64,000 nt of DNA from Aeromicrobium endophyticum. Lineage in GTDB: Bacteria; Actinomycetota; Actinomycetes; Propionibacteriales; Nocardioidaceae. Positions 1-8,326 of the stretch are shown one piece after another. The stretch is taken from NCBI RefSeq assembly GCF_003586285.1, contig NZ_QUBR01000001.1, forward strand, positions 496,001 to 560,000, read 5' to 3'. The position numbers and the translations under genes were made by a program. Within the stretch, counting starts at the first letter, position 1. Every line of letters begins with the position of its first letter. The notes beneath the pieces were generated by a model, which had not been told where the DNA came from, did not search any database, and was given only the letters and a program-made list of their open reading frames with translations.

Positions 1-1
1 G

Positions 2-550
2 GCGACGACCACGTGGTGGCTGCTGCTGGTCGGCGTCGCCGCCCTGGGTGCTGCCTGGACCTACACCGGCGGGCCGTCGCCCTACGGCTACCGGGCGCTC
101 GGCGAGGTCAGCGTGTTCGTGTTCTTCGGCCTCGTCGCGGTGCTCGGCACGGCGTACGTGCAGATCGAGGACGTCACGGACGTCTCCGTCGCGGCCGCCG
201 TCGGTGTCGGGGCGCTCGCCTGCGGCATCCTCGTCGCCAACAACCTGCGCGACATCCCCACCGACTCGGTCACCGGCAAGAAGACCCTCGCCGTCGTCCT
301 CGGCGACGCGGGCACCCGCCGGCTCTACGGGCTCCTCGGTTTCGTCGCGATCGCGATGCTGGTGTGGGCGGCCTTCTCCACCCCGTGGGCCCTCCTCGGC
401 CTGCTCTGCCTGCCGCTGCTGGGGCGGGGCGCTTCCGTCGTGGCCTCGGGCGCCAAGGGCATGGCCCTGATCCCCGTCCTGCGCGACACCGGCCTGGCCG
501 AGCTCGTGTACGCCGCAGGGCTCGCGATCGGCCTGGCGATCGGCGCCTGA
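2..550 (+). CDS. menA: MenA, DHNA polyprenyltransferase (C-terminal part)
   Basis: Membrane prenyltransferase of menaquinone synthesis that joins 1,4-dihydroxy-2-naphthoate to a polyprenyl chain. The window begins inside the gene; about 182 C-terminal residues are present. The second UbiA-family Asp-rich motif region is visible as NNLRDIPTDSVTGKKTLAV, followed by hydrophobic segments typical of the last four helices. It ends 1 nt before the GTG of the next gene, so the two are probably cotranscribed. Menaquinone is the electron carrier of actinobacterial respiration, which fits the cytochrome c and haem genes nearby; menA also lies near hemL and ccsA in mycobacteria. Family assignment is firm; the start is outside the window. 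Confidence 0.93.
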   Translation, partial: ATTTWWLLLVGVAALGAAWTYTGGPSPYGYRALGEVSVFVFFGLVAVLGTAYVQIEDVTDVSVAAAVGVGALACGILVANNLRDIPTDSVTGKKTLAVVLGDAGTRRLYGLLGFVAIAMLVWAAFSTPWALLGLLCLPLLGRGASVVASGAKGMALIPVLRDTGLAELVYAAGLAIGLAIGA

Positions 551-551
551 C

Positions 552-1049
552 GTGCTCCGGGTCGCCGTCGTCTCCGACACCCACGCCCCGCGCTTCTGGA
601 AGTCCATGCCTCCCGCGGTCGCCGAGCAGCTCGACGGCGTCGACGTCATCCTGCACGCCGGCGACGTCTGCCTGCCGTCGGTGCTCGACGAGCTGGCGAC
701 ATTCGCCCCCGTGCACGTCGTGGCCGGCAACAACGACGGCCCCGAGGTCGAGGCGTGGGGCGCCCCGCCGACGCTCGAGATCGTCCTCGACGGCCTGCGC
801 GTCGCGATGATCCACGACAGCGGCGCCAAGGACGGGCGTGCGCGCCGCATGCGCCGCCGGTTCCCCGACGCCGACCTCGTCGTCTTCGGGCACTCGCACA
901 TCCCGTGGGACACCGAGCACGACGGGCAGCGCCTGTTCAACCCCGGCTCCCCCACCGACAAGCGCCGTCAGCCCCGCGGCACGATGGGCCAGCTGGTCAT
1001 CGACGACGGCCGCCTCGTCTCGGCCACCATCGTCGCGGTCACCCCGTGA
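552..1049 (+). CDS. YfcE/MJ0936-type metallophosphoesterase
   Basis: A 165-residue calcineurin-like phosphoesterase. Metal-binding motifs of the family are in order: DTH near residue 9 (SDTHAPRFW), GDV near 38 (HAGDVCLPS), GNND near 58 (VAGNNDGPE) and GHSH near 108 (VFGHSHIPW), plus the NPGS motif near 126. Length is normal for the YfcE subgroup, which shows phosphodiesterase activity on artificial substrates; the natural substrate is unknown. The GTG start follows menA's stop almost directly, suggesting translational coupling. Confidence 0.85.
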   Translation: MLRVAVVSDTHAPRFWKSMPPAVAEQLDGVDVILHAGDVCLPSVLDELATFAPVHVVAGNNDGPEVEAWGAPPTLEIVLDGLRVAMIHDSGAKDGRARRMRRRFPDADLVVFGHSHIPWDTEHDGQRLFNPGSPTDKRRQPRGTMGQLVIDDGRLVSATIVAVTP

Positions 1050-1061
1050 GGGTGAACCGCG

Positions 1062-2144
1062 TCAGACCGGGGGCAGGACGCCCGTGGCCGAGAACTCCGT
1101 GAGCGCCTCGGCGTACGGCGTGATGTCGATGCCCTTCTCGGCCAGCCACGCGTCGTCGTAGTAGGTGTGCTCGTAGCGCTCGCCGCCGTCGCACAGCAGC
1201 GTGACGACGCTGCCCTGCTCGCCCGCCTGGCGCATGTCGCCGATCAGCGCCAGGGACGCCCACACGTTGGTGCCGGTCGAGCCACCCACCGGACGTCCGA
1301 GGATGCCCGAGACCCACCGCATCGTGGCGATCGAGGCCGCATCGGGCACCTGGAGCATGTCGTCGATGACGCCGCCCACGAACGACGGTTCGACCCTCAT
1401 GCGTCCGATGCCCTCGATGCGGGACGGGCTGCCGGTCGTGACGTCGGAGCGATCGGTCTGCCAGCCCCCGAAGAAGGCCGAGTTCTCAGGATCGGCCACG
1501 GCGATGCGGGTGTCGAAGCGCCGGTAGCGCACGAAGCGTCCGATCGTGGCCGACGTGCCACCGGTGCCGGCGCTGACCACGATCCACGTGGGGCAGGGGT
1601 GCGGCTCGGCCGACATCTGCTCGAAGATCGACTCGGCGATGTTGTTGTTGCCGCGCCAGTCGGTGGCCCGCTCGGCGTACGTGAACTGGTCCATGTAGTG
1701 GCCGCCGGTCTCGTCGGCGAGCCGGCGCGCGACGTCGTAGACGGTGCCGGGGTCGTCGACGAGGTGGCAGCGACCGCCGTAGAACTCGATCAGCGCGATC
1801 TTCTCGCGACTCGTCGTGGCCGGCATGACCGCGACGAACGGCAGCCCGATCAGCCGCGCGAAGTAGGCCTCGCTGACCGCGGTCGAGCCGCTGGACGCCT
1901 CGATGACGGTCGAGCCCGGCCCGATCCAGCCGTTGCACAGCGCGTAGAGGAACAGCGATCGCGCCAGGCGGTGCTTGAGGCTGCCGGTCGGGTGGACCGA
2001 CTCATCCTTGAGGTACAGGTCGATGCCCGGCACCGGGATCGGCAGGACGTGCAGGTGCGTGTCGGCGCTGCGGTTGGCATCGGCGTCGACGCGCCGGATG
2101 GCCTCGGCGATCCAGGCGCGACTCTCAGTCGATGTCTTCGGCAC
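1062..2144 (-). CDS. cds1: PLP-dependent cysteine desulfhydrase/synthase-like (Cds1)
   Basis: A 360-residue fold-type II PLP enzyme. The PLP lysine is in [16 protein letters not shown] and the substrate loop in [14 protein letters not shown]; a glycine-rich phosphate loop [12 protein letters not shown] lies near residue 200. The whole resembles mycobacterial Cds1 (Rv3684), which releases sulfide and pyruvate from cysteine, more than biosynthetic CysK/CysM. It overlaps the end of the upstream DUF4229 gene by 20 bp, so both share one transcript. Function as desulfhydrase is by family resemblance; a cysteine synthase role cannot be excluded. Confidence 0.8.
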   Translation of the reverse strand: MPKTSTESRAWIAEAIRRVDADANRSADTHLHVLPIPVPGIDLYLKDESVHPTGSLKHRLARSLFLYALCNGWIGPGSTVIEASSGSTAVSEAYFARLIGLPFVAVMPATTSREKIALIEFYGGRCHLVDDPGTVYDVARRLADETGGHYMDQFTYAERATDWRGNNNIAESIFEQMSAEPHPCPTWIVVSAGTGGTSATIGRFVRYRRFDTRIAVADPENSAFFGGWQTDRSDVTTGSPSRIEGIGRMRVEPSFVGGVIDDMLQVPDAASIATMRWVSGILGRPVGGSTGTNVWASLALIGDMRQAGEQGSVVTLLCDGGERYEHTYYDDAWLAEKGIDITPYAEALTEFSATGVLPPV

Positions 2145-2391
2145 GACGGGACTCCTCGATGCGATCCGTCATGCGGGTGGCCCGCTGGTGGACGTCCTGC
2201 GCGAGCCGGTCGCGCAGCCCCGCGAGCAGGAACACCGAGATGACCGACGACACGACGAGCGCGATGAGCAGGACCCAGATGTTGGCCACCGTCGTCGACT
2301 CGAGCCAGATCTGCGACAGCAGCCAGATCACGACGAAGCACGCCGCGAAGACGGCCAGGCGTGCCAGCGTGTAGGTCCAGAAAGCCTTCAT
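2125..2391 (-). CDS. DUF4229 small membrane protein
   Basis: An 88-residue protein with two hydrophobic segments (about residues 8-28 and 36-57) followed by a charged cytosolic tail rich in Arg and Glu, the layout of the actinobacterial DUF4229 family, whose function is unknown. The ATG sits 6 nt after a TAGGGT box on the same strand, so the message is probably leaderless. Its 3' end overlaps the Cds1 gene by 20 bp. Upstream it faces another small membrane gene (2462) with its own leaderless promoter. Confidence 0.75.
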   Translation of the reverse strand: MKAFWTYTLARLAVFAACFVVIWLLSQIWLESTTVANIWVLLIALVVSSVISVFLLAGLRDRLAQDVHQRATRMTDRIEESRRAEDID

Positions 2392-2397
2392 GCCGCC

Positions 2398-2403
2398 ACC
2401 CTA
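2398..2403 (-). promoter_or_regulatory. Leaderless -10 box for DUF4229 gene
   Basis: TAGGGT on the minus strand ends 6 nt before the ATG at 2391. This is the spacing expected when transcription starts at or next to the start codon. No Shine-Dalgarno sequence is seen. Confidence 0.6.
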
Positions 2404-2448
2404 ATCGGTCGCACCAGATCGCCGGCCGTCCGGTTGTGACGTGCCGGA

Positions 2449-2454
2449 TAGGTT
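2449..2454 (+). promoter_or_regulatory. Leaderless -10 box for PLDc_N gene
   Basis: TAGGTT ends 7 nt before the ATG at 2462. Together with the minus-strand TAGGGT at 2398-2403 it makes a compact divergent promoter pair about 45 bp apart. Confidence 0.6.
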
Positions 2455-2461
2455 GGGGCCC

Positions 2462-2731
2462 ATGGGAAAGGCGCTGTTGATCGTCATCGGGGTGGTGCTG
2501 CTCGTGTACGCCATCTTCGACCTGTTGGCGACCCCCAAGGAGCAGGTCCGGGCGCTGCCGAAGATCGTCTGGTTCGTCCTGCTGTTCGTCCCCTACGTCG
2601 GCGCCCTGCTCTGGATCTTCATGGGCCACGCGCGCCAGGCACCGCCACCGCGTCAGCGCGGCGCCGGGGGCTGGCCGCCGCCCGGGCCACGAGGCCCCGA
2701 CGACGATCCCGACTACCTGCGCGGTCTCTGA
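2462..2731 (+). CDS. PLD N-terminal-like (PLDc_N) membrane protein
   Basis: An 89-residue protein. Two hydrophobic helices (about residues 3-21 and 36-57) are joined by a short cytosolic loop, with WFVLLFVPYVGALLWIF typical of the PLDc_N (phospholipase D nuclease N-terminal) family. The tail is Pro, Gly and Arg rich. In larger proteins this domain precedes cardiolipin synthase catalytic domains; here it stands alone, and its role is unknown. ATG 2462 is preferred over an in-frame GTG at 2441 because the latter lies upstream of the -10 box. Confidence 0.75.
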   Translation: MGKALLIVIGVVLLVYAIFDLLATPKEQVRALPKIVWFVLLFVPYVGALLWIFMGHARQAPPPRQRGAGGWPPPGPRGPDDDPDYLRGL

Positions 2732-2764
2732 ACCGAGGCGCGAGCGGGCGACCGCCGCCGCGGC

Positions 2765-3823
2765 TCAGTCGTCCCAGCGGAACAGCCGGCTCGCGATGGC
2801 CGTGACGACCACCGCGAAGCCCAGCAGCACCAGCATCGGGACGATCGCGGACGACGGGCCCTCGCCGCGCACCATGGTGTCGAGCATCCCGTCGTTGAGG
2901 TGCTTGAGCGGCAGCACCTTGCTGATGGCCGTGACGTAGCCCGGGGCCCCGTCGAGCGGGAAGAACGAGCCCGACAGGAACGCCATCGGCAGCACCACGA
3001 AGTTGGCGATGCCCACCGCGGCCTCCTCGCTCTTGGCCACGGCGCCCGCCAGCAGGCCGATCGCCATGAACGCGAGGGTGCCGCACACCAGCAGCGGGAT
3101 GATCATGGGCCACGAGCCCGTCAGGCGCAGGCCGAACAGCCCGATGCCGACGCCGAGGAAGATCGCGGCCTGCACGATCGCGATCGCGATCGACACCGCG
3201 ACCCTGGCCAGCACGACCGAGCGCGTGGGGATCGGCGCGAGCCGCAGACGTCGCAGCAGCCCGTTGCGGCGCCACACCACGAGGTTGGTCGCGGCGCCGA
3301 ACGTGGCGCCCGACGCGATCGCCCAGCCCATCAGGCCCGGCGTGTAGTACTGGATGGACTTCAACGAGTCGTCCTCGACGCGGTCGGTCGTCAGCGTGAA
3401 CCGCGGCGCCTCGCCGGTCTGGGCGAGGTTGACCGACTGGACGATCGACTGGAAGGTGCCCTGCACCGTCGCGGCCTTGACCTGGTCGGCCTGCGAGTAG
3501 CGAACGACGAGCCGGTCGCCGTCCTGGCTGATGACGGCGTCGGCGTCGCCCTTGCGGACCTTCTGGACGGCGTCCTTCTCGTCGGACGACCTGGTGATGT
3601 CGAGACTCTCGTCGAGATAGGCCTTGACCTCCTTGGGCGCCTCGTCGAGCACCGGCACCGAGCCGACCTGGATGACGTCGGTGCGCGACGCCCCCTGGTC
3701 GGTGAAGATGCCACCGAACAGCACCAGGAACATCAGCGGGAAGATCACGGCGAAGAAGAAGGCCATCTTGTCGCGGAAGAAGCCCTTGAGCATCGCGCGG
3801 GCCAGGCTCGTGAACGGCTTCAT
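2765..3823 (-). CDS. ABC-2 type exporter permease
   Basis: A 352-residue permease. The first helix follows the N-terminal RDKMAFFFAVIFPLMFLVLF; a large extracytoplasmic domain (about residues 45-160) follows, then a cluster of about five helices in the C-terminal half, the standard layout of the ABC2_membrane_3 family. The ATG overlaps the TGA of the ATPase gene in an ATGA, so the two subunits are translationally coupled. Substrate cannot be told from sequence; drug or lipid-linked export is typical of such pairs. Confidence 0.85.
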   Translation of the reverse strand: MKPFTSLARAMLKGFFRDKMAFFFAVIFPLMFLVLFGGIFTDQGASRTDVIQVGSVPVLDEAPKEVKAYLDESLDITRSSDEKDAVQKVRKGDADAVISQDGDRLVVRYSQADQVKAATVQGTFQSIVQSVNLAQTGEAPRFTLTTDRVEDDSLKSIQYYTPGLMGWAIASGATFGAATNLVVWRRNGLLRRLRLAPIPTRSVVLARVAVSIAIAIVQAAIFLGVGIGLFGLRLTGSWPMIIPLLVCGTLAFMAIGLLAGAVAKSEEAAVGIANFVVLPMAFLSGSFFPLDGAPGYVTAISKVLPLKHLNDGMLDTMVRGEGPSSAIVPMLVLLGFAVVVTAIASRLFRWDD

Positions 3824-4722
3824 GCCCGGTACTCCCGCCCGGTCAGCTCGAGGAAGACGTCCTCGAGCGAGGCGCCCTTGACGCTGAGGCCGTCGAGGGC
3901 GTCGCGCTGGGCGAGGGCGGTCAGGACGCGCGAGGGCTCGCGCGTGGTGATCGTGGTGCCTTGGTCGTCGGCGGTCACGGGGTCGCCGCCGGCGATCGCT
4001 CGGGCGTCGTCGACCGACAGCGTGCCGGGCGCCAGGCTGATGCGCACGGGGGCGTCGAGTCCTCGCACCAGTGCCGCCGGGGTGTCGAGCTCGAGGATGC
4101 GTCCGGCGTCCATGATCGCCACACGGTCGCACAGCACCTCGGCCTCGTCCATGTGGTGCGTCGTCAGCACGACGGTGCGGCCGGACGCGTTGATCGTGCG
4201 CAGGACGTCCCAGAGGTTGCGCCGGGCCTGCGGGTCGAGGGCTGCGGTGGGCTCGTCGAGGAAGACGACCTCGGGGTCGTGGATCAGGGCGCACGCGATC
4301 GAGAGCCGCTGCTTCTGGCCACCCGACAGGTCTTCGGTGCGGACGCCGGCCTTGTCGACCAGGCCGACCTGCTCGAGCATCTCGTCGGTGCGCCCGGCCG
4401 CGACGCCGTAGAGGGCGCCGAACGTGTCGAGCTGCTCGCGGGCCGTCAGCCGCTCGAAGAACGACGACGACTGCAGCTGGACGCCCATGCGCCGCTGCAG
4501 CGCCGGCTCGCGTCGCCACGGCTCGTGGTCGTCGATGCGCACGCTGCCCGACTGCGGCTTGCGGAGGCCCTCGATCATCTCGAGCGTCGTGGTCTTGCCG
4601 GCGCCGTTGGGGCCCAGGAGGCCGAAGAACTCGCCGGGTGCCACGGTGAAGCTGACGTCGTCGACGGCGCGCACGTCGCCGTACGTCATGACGAGCCCCT
4701 CGACCCGGATCTCGACTCCCAC
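3820..4722 (-). CDS. ABC exporter ATP-binding subunit
   Basis: A 300-residue ATPase of the DrrA/CcmA-like exporter class. Walker A is GPNGAGKTTT near residue 43, the signature is LSGGQKQRLS near 135, Walker B is EVVFLDEPTAALD near 158 and the switch His is in TTHHMDEAE near 194. The C-terminal extension typical of DrrA-type proteins is present. I start at GTG 4722 because a TAGGGT -10 box lies 8 nt upstream; longer in-frame extensions would run into non-coding inverted repeats. Partner permease overlaps by 4 bp. Confidence 0.88.
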   Translation of the reverse strand: MGVEIRVEGLVMTYGDVRAVDDVSFTVAPGEFFGLLGPNGAGKTTTLEMIEGLRKPQSGSVRIDDHEPWRREPALQRRMGVQLQSSSFFERLTAREQLDTFGALYGVAAGRTDEMLEQVGLVDKAGVRTEDLSGGQKQRLSIACALIHDPEVVFLDEPTAALDPQARRNLWDVLRTINASGRTVVLTTHHMDEAEVLCDRVAIMDAGRILELDTPAALVRGLDAPVRISLAPGTLSVDDARAIAGGDPVTADDQGTTITTREPSRVLTALAQRDALDGLSVKGASLEDVFLELTGREYRA

Positions 4723-4730
4723 GAGACGAA

Positions 4731-4736
4731 ACCCTA
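4731..4736 (-). promoter_or_regulatory. Leaderless -10 box for ABC exporter operon
   Basis: TAGGGT on the minus strand, 8 nt before GTG 4722. The corresponding -35 position (about 4754-4759) touches the outer edge of the inverted repeat at 4758-4807, so a protein bound there could block polymerase. Confidence 0.5.
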
Positions 4737-4757
4737 GCCGGGCGCCAACACCCTGTG

Positions 4758-4807
4758 GGGACGTCATCACGACTGTGGCGTCGCGTCCACGCATGTGATG
4801 ACGTCCC
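4758..4807. repeat. 13-bp inverted repeat, unit 1
   Basis: GGGACGTCATCAC (4758-4770) and its exact complement GTGATGACGTCCC (4795-4807) flank 24 bp. The same pair with the same 24-bp spacer recurs at 4820-4869 with a different spacer sequence. Candidate operator or structured element upstream of the ABC exporter promoter. Confidence 0.8.
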
Positions 4808-4819
4808 GGCTCGTTCCCC

Positions 4820-4869
4820 GGGACGTCATCACGATCGACGTGATCTACGTACTCATGTGATGACGTCCC
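4820..4869. repeat. 13-bp inverted repeat, unit 2
   Basis: GGGACGTCATCAC (4820-4832) and GTGATGACGTCCC (4857-4869), again 24 bp apart; 12 bp separate this unit from unit 1. Arms are identical in both units while the interiors differ, so the arms, not the spacer, appear to be conserved. Confidence 0.8.
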
Positions 4870-4881
4870 AATGGCACCCAT

Positions 4882-4978
4882 GGGCCGAGCGAGCGCAGCG
4901 AGCGAGGCGGGCGCCCGGGCGAAGCCCGGCAGCCGTGAGGAACGAACGGCTGGAGCGGCGAGGGACGAGCCGTGCGCC
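4882..4978. repeat. Hairpin-rich 3'-end element, copy 1
   Basis: Begins GGGCCGAGCGAGCGCAGCGA and ends at the ccsB stop codon. It holds three hairpins: a GC stem around 4912-4930, a 6-bp stem 4931-4936/4946-4951, and a 5-bp stem 4955-4959/4969-4973. The last two enclose the near-identical 9-nt loops GAGGAACGA and GAGGGACGA. A second copy at 23008-23105 keeps loops and pairing but changes stem bases. Possible terminator or RNA-processing site. Confidence 0.75.
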
Positions 4979-5923
4979 CTACTTGGCGTAGGAGTGCATG
5001 CCGCCGACCCACAGGTTGACGCCGACGAAGTTGAACACGAACGTCGCGAAGCCGATGAGGGCCAGGATCGCGGCGGCCTTGCCCTTCCAGCCTGCCGTCG
5101 CGCGGGCGTGCAGGTAGCCGGCGTAGACGACCCAGGTGATGAAGGCCCACACCTCCTTGGGGTCCCAGCCCCAGTAGCGGCCCCAGGCGTACTGCGCCCA
5201 GATGGGTCCGGCGATCAGGGCGGCGAACGTCCAGATCGGGAACGCGAAGGCATGGACCCGGTAGGCGACCTGGTCGATCTTGGCCGACGAGGGGATGCGC
5301 CACAGGAAGCCCCTGCGCTCGTCCTCGGGCGTCGTGCGCTCGGCCCGCGACTTGACGAGGTACAGCACCGACGCCGCGGCGCCCACGAGGAACGCCGAGC
5401 CCGAGATCATCGCCCCGAGCACGTGGATGACGAGCCAGTACGAGTGCAGCGCCGGCACCAGGGGGCCGGCGGGCACGTAGACCATCGCCGAGGCGCCCAG
5501 CACGACCGTGCCGAAGCCCGTGATGATCGGACCGACCCACTCGATCTCCCACACCCGCACCAGCACGAGGTACGCGATCAGCGCCGCCAGGGTCGCGGCG
5601 CAGCCGAACTCGTACATGTTGCCCCACGGGACGCGCTGCGCGGCCAGCCCGCGCGTGGCCACGCCGACGAGCAGCACCAGCGTGGCCAGGGTCGTCAGCG
5701 ACAGGCCGATGCCGCCGGCCATGTTGCTGCGCTCGGCGGGATCGTCGGCACCGGAGCCGCCCTCGACGGAGCCCGCGTTGACGAGCTCGCGCTCGGGGGC
5801 GAGCTTGCGCGCGAACCCCCACTGGGCGACGTACGCCACGAAGGCCAGCGCCAGGACGCCGGTGGCCGACGCCACGGCGTAGTTGGACGCCTGCGCCAAC
5901 GTCTTCAGGGTCTCTGGGCTCAT
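4979..5923 (-). CDS. ccsB: CcsB/ResC cytochrome c synthase subunit
   Basis: A 314-residue polytopic protein, half of the system II (Ccs) machinery that carries haem across the membrane and attaches it to apocytochrome c. The tryptophan-rich WWD haem-handling motif is visible as WGRYWGWDPKEVWAFITW near residue 240, and conserved His residues flank it (SYWLVIHVLG near 168, YLHARA near 270). Start ATG overlaps resB's TGA in an ATGA. Last gene of the hemL - TlpA - ccdA - resB - ccsB operon; its stop abuts the hairpin element 4882-4978. Confidence 0.93.
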   Translation of the reverse strand: MSPETLKTLAQASNYAVASATGVLALAFVAYVAQWGFARKLAPERELVNAGSVEGGSGADDPAERSNMAGGIGLSLTTLATLVLLVGVATRGLAAQRVPWGNMYEFGCAATLAALIAYLVLVRVWEIEWVGPIITGFGTVVLGASAMVYVPAGPLVPALHSYWLVIHVLGAMISGSAFLVGAAASVLYLVKSRAERTTPEDERRGFLWRIPSSAKIDQVAYRVHAFAFPIWTFAALIAGPIWAQYAWGRYWGWDPKEVWAFITWVVYAGYLHARATAGWKGKAAAILALIGFATFVFNFVGVNLWVGGMHSYAK

Positions 5924-7494
5924 GCCTTCTCCTCGGTCTCGCCGAGCGCGTCCTTGAACCGCTCGAGGAAGTCATCCAGGTCGGCGGGCAGGTCGTCCCT
6001 GGGTACACGATCGAGCACGGCGACGTCCACCACGGTACGTGAGCCGTCCCGACGGGTACGAATCCACGTGCGCCGCGGCTTGACCGACAGCGACACCATG
6101 AGACCGATCAGTCCCGCGACGATGCCGAACAGCGGCACCTTGACCAACGGCGCCGAGCCGATCTGGAACCGCGCGAACTGCCGCAGCTCGGTGAACTGGA
6201 TCGTCCCGCCGCCGGGCAGGTCGGCGGTCATGCCGGGCTGCAGGCTGATGCGGACGTTCTTGTCGCCGTCCTTGTACTGGGTCATCTTCGACTTGTCGAG
6301 GATGAACACCGACTGCGACCGGCCGTCGTCGAGGCCGAGGTCGCCGTGCCACACGTTGAGGCCCACCAGGGGGTTGGCCGCGGCCGGGTGCGCCGACGTC
6401 GAGAGCTCCTGGCCGCCGCGCGTGACGGCCGTGGGCAGGAAGAACCCCTGGAAGCCGAGCTGCTCGGGCCGCGCCTCGGAGACCTTGATGATGCCGTTGG
6501 ACGTGTAGGTGGCGTCGGCGGGCAGGAACGGCACGGCGTCGTCGAAGACCACGTCGCCCTGGGCGTCGGTGATCTTGAAGACGGGGGCGTAGCCCTGGCC
6601 GAGCAGGTAGACCGACGTGCTGCCGATCGACAACGGGTGGTTGACCGTGATGTCGAAGGGCTTGTCGGCGCCCCCGCGCGTGGAGGAGTAGGTGCCCTGC
6701 GCGCGGAACTCGCGGGGCGCGCCGGCCTGCGGGCTGCCGAAGCGCTGGAAGCGCGCCGTGACCTTGTCGAGCGTCAACGAGAACGGCGGCAGGTCGCTGC
6801 TCGTGAACAGCGTGCCCGAGCTGAACTCGTCGTACTGCGGCAGCAGGTTGGTGAACTGGCCGCCCTCGTCGGTGACGATGACCGAGCCGCGGTAGCCGAA
6901 CAGCGTCCCGACCGCGACGCCGATCAGCACGACGACGATGCTGACGTGGAACAGCAGGTTGCCGGCCTCGCGCAGGAAGCCCCTCTCGGCGCTGACCTCG
7001 CGCACGACCTCGCCGTCGTCGCCCGCACGGTCGACGACGTCGGTGCGGGCACGCCCCAGCGCCTGGCGGGCCGCCGCCACGACCTCGTCGGGCGATCGGT
7101 CGGTCTCGAACGACGTGGACGCCGGCAGCCGCGAGAAGTTGCGCGGCGCCTTGGGCGGACGAGCTCTGACGGCCTTCAGGTAGACGAACGAGCGCGGCAG
7201 GATGCAGCCGACGAGCGAGACCATCAGCAGCAGGTAGACGGCGCTGAACCATGGCGTGCTGTAGACCGCGAACATGCCCAGGTTGTCGAGCACCGGCGCG
7301 AGCTTGGGGTGGTCGAGGAAGTACGTCTCGACGGCGCGGGCGTCGACGCCGCGCTGCGGGTAGAGCGAGCCGGGCACCGCGGCGATCGCCAGCAGGAGCA
7401 GCAGCATCAGCGCCGTGCGCATGGACGTCAGCTGGCGCCAGAACCACCGCGTGAACTCGCGGCGGCCCAGCGCCGGGACGGCGTTGTCGCTCAT
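5920..7494 (-). CDS. resB: ResB cytochrome c biogenesis protein
   Basis: A 524-residue partner of CcsB in the system II complex. N-terminal hydrophobic helices begin near residues 22-42 (LMLLLLLAIAAVPGSLYPQ), more follow near 75 and 160, then comes a long extracytoplasmic domain and a last helix near 450, as in the ResB family. ATG 7494 is chosen because GGAGGT at 7501-7506 is a strong ribosome binding site 6 nt upstream; an earlier in-frame start would lie before that site. The C terminus overlaps ccsB by 4 bp. Confidence 0.92.
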   Translation of the reverse strand: MSDNAVPALGRREFTRWFWRQLTSMRTALMLLLLLAIAAVPGSLYPQRGVDARAVETYFLDHPKLAPVLDNLGMFAVYSTPWFSAVYLLLMVSLVGCILPRSFVYLKAVRARPPKAPRNFSRLPASTSFETDRSPDEVVAAARQALGRARTDVVDRAGDDGEVVREVSAERGFLREAGNLLFHVSIVVVLIGVAVGTLFGYRGSVIVTDEGGQFTNLLPQYDEFSSGTLFTSSDLPPFSLTLDKVTARFQRFGSPQAGAPREFRAQGTYSSTRGGADKPFDITVNHPLSIGSTSVYLLGQGYAPVFKITDAQGDVVFDDAVPFLPADATYTSNGIIKVSEARPEQLGFQGFFLPTAVTRGGQELSTSAHPAAANPLVGLNVWHGDLGLDDGRSQSVFILDKSKMTQYKDGDKNVRISLQPGMTADLPGGGTIQFTELRQFARFQIGSAPLVKVPLFGIVAGLIGLMVSLSVKPRRTWIRTRRDGSRTVVDVAVLDRVPRDDLPADLDDFLERFKDALGETEEKA

Positions 7495-7553
7495 GCCGAC
7501 ACCTCCGAGGACGAGCAAGGATACGGAGGTGCCGCCATGATCACTGCCTCATG

Positions 7554-7576
7554 ACTCGCTCGCTGGCGCTCGCTCA
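7554..7576. repeat. Short fragment of GCGAGCG-type repeat
   Basis: Minus-strand GAGCGAGCGCCAGCGAGCGA resembles the first 20 nt of the elements at 4882 and 23008. It lies in the ccdA-resB gap and begins within ccdA's stop codon, again at a gene 3' end. It lacks the paired hairpins of the full element. Confidence 0.4.
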
Positions 7577-8326
7577 TACCGGTGCCTCGAATCCGCGGAC
7601 CCACGTCAGCATCTCGTCGACCAGGTCGGTCCACAGCCCCGAGACGAGCAGGACGCCGACGGCGATGAGCACGAGCCCGCCCGTGACCGAGACGGCCCGC
7701 TGGTGGCGCTTGAACCACGACACGGCGTGCATGAAACGGCCGAATCCCAGCGCCGCCAGCACGAACGGGATGCCGAGACCCAAGCAGTAGACCAGCGTCA
7801 GGAACGCTCCCCGTGACGCTGTCGCGTCATCGGTGGCGACCGACAGCCCCAGCACGGCCGACAGCGTCGGGCCGACGCACGGTGCCCACCCGACACCGAA
7901 GAAGAAGCCCAGCAGGGGGGCGGCCGCCAGGCCGATGGCCGGCACGGCATGGACGCGGATGTCGCGCTGCATCAGCGGCACCAGCCCGATGAAGGCCAGG
8001 CCCATCACGATGATGAGCACGCCGGCGATGATCGACAGCGTGTCCTGGTGCTCCTCGAGCCGCTGGCCGAAGAAGCCGAACAACGCGCCGCCCAGCACGA
8101 ATACCGCGCTGAAGCCGAGCACGAACAGCACCGCGCCGGCCAGCAGACGGCCGCGCCGGGCGGTCTCGAGGTCCTGCGCGGCGACGCCCGAGACATAGGA
8201 CAGGTAGCCGGGCAGCAGCGGCAGCACGCACGGTGAGAAGAACGACACGAGCCCGGCGAGGGCAGCCACCGGCACCGCAAGCAGCAGGTTGCCCGAGTAG
8301 GCCGTGTCCTGGAACCAGTCGGTCAC
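7574..8326 (-). CDS. ccdA: CcdA thiol-disulfide transmembrane carrier
   Basis: A 250-residue membrane protein of the DsbD/CcdA family with about six helices. It passes reducing power from cytosolic thioredoxin to the exported thioredoxin-like protein that keeps apocytochrome c cysteines reduced. The two redox cysteines lie in SFFSPCVLPLLPGYLSY (near residue 30) and GVGWAPCVGPTLSAVLG (near 150), the canonical PCxxP-type contexts. GTG 8326 overlaps the TlpA gene's TGA. The partner reductase gene is directly upstream. Confidence 0.92.
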   Translation of the reverse strand: MTDWFQDTAYSGNLLLAVPVAALAGLVSFFSPCVLPLLPGYLSYVSGVAAQDLETARRGRLLAGAVLFVLGFSAVFVLGGALFGFFGQRLEEHQDTLSIIAGVLIIVMGLAFIGLVPLMQRDIRVHAVPAIGLAAAPLLGFFFGVGWAPCVGPTLSAVLGLSVATDDATASRGAFLTLVYCLGLGIPFVLAALGFGRFMHAVSWFKRHQRAVSVTGGLVLIAVGVLLVSGLWTDLVDEMLTWVRGFEAPV

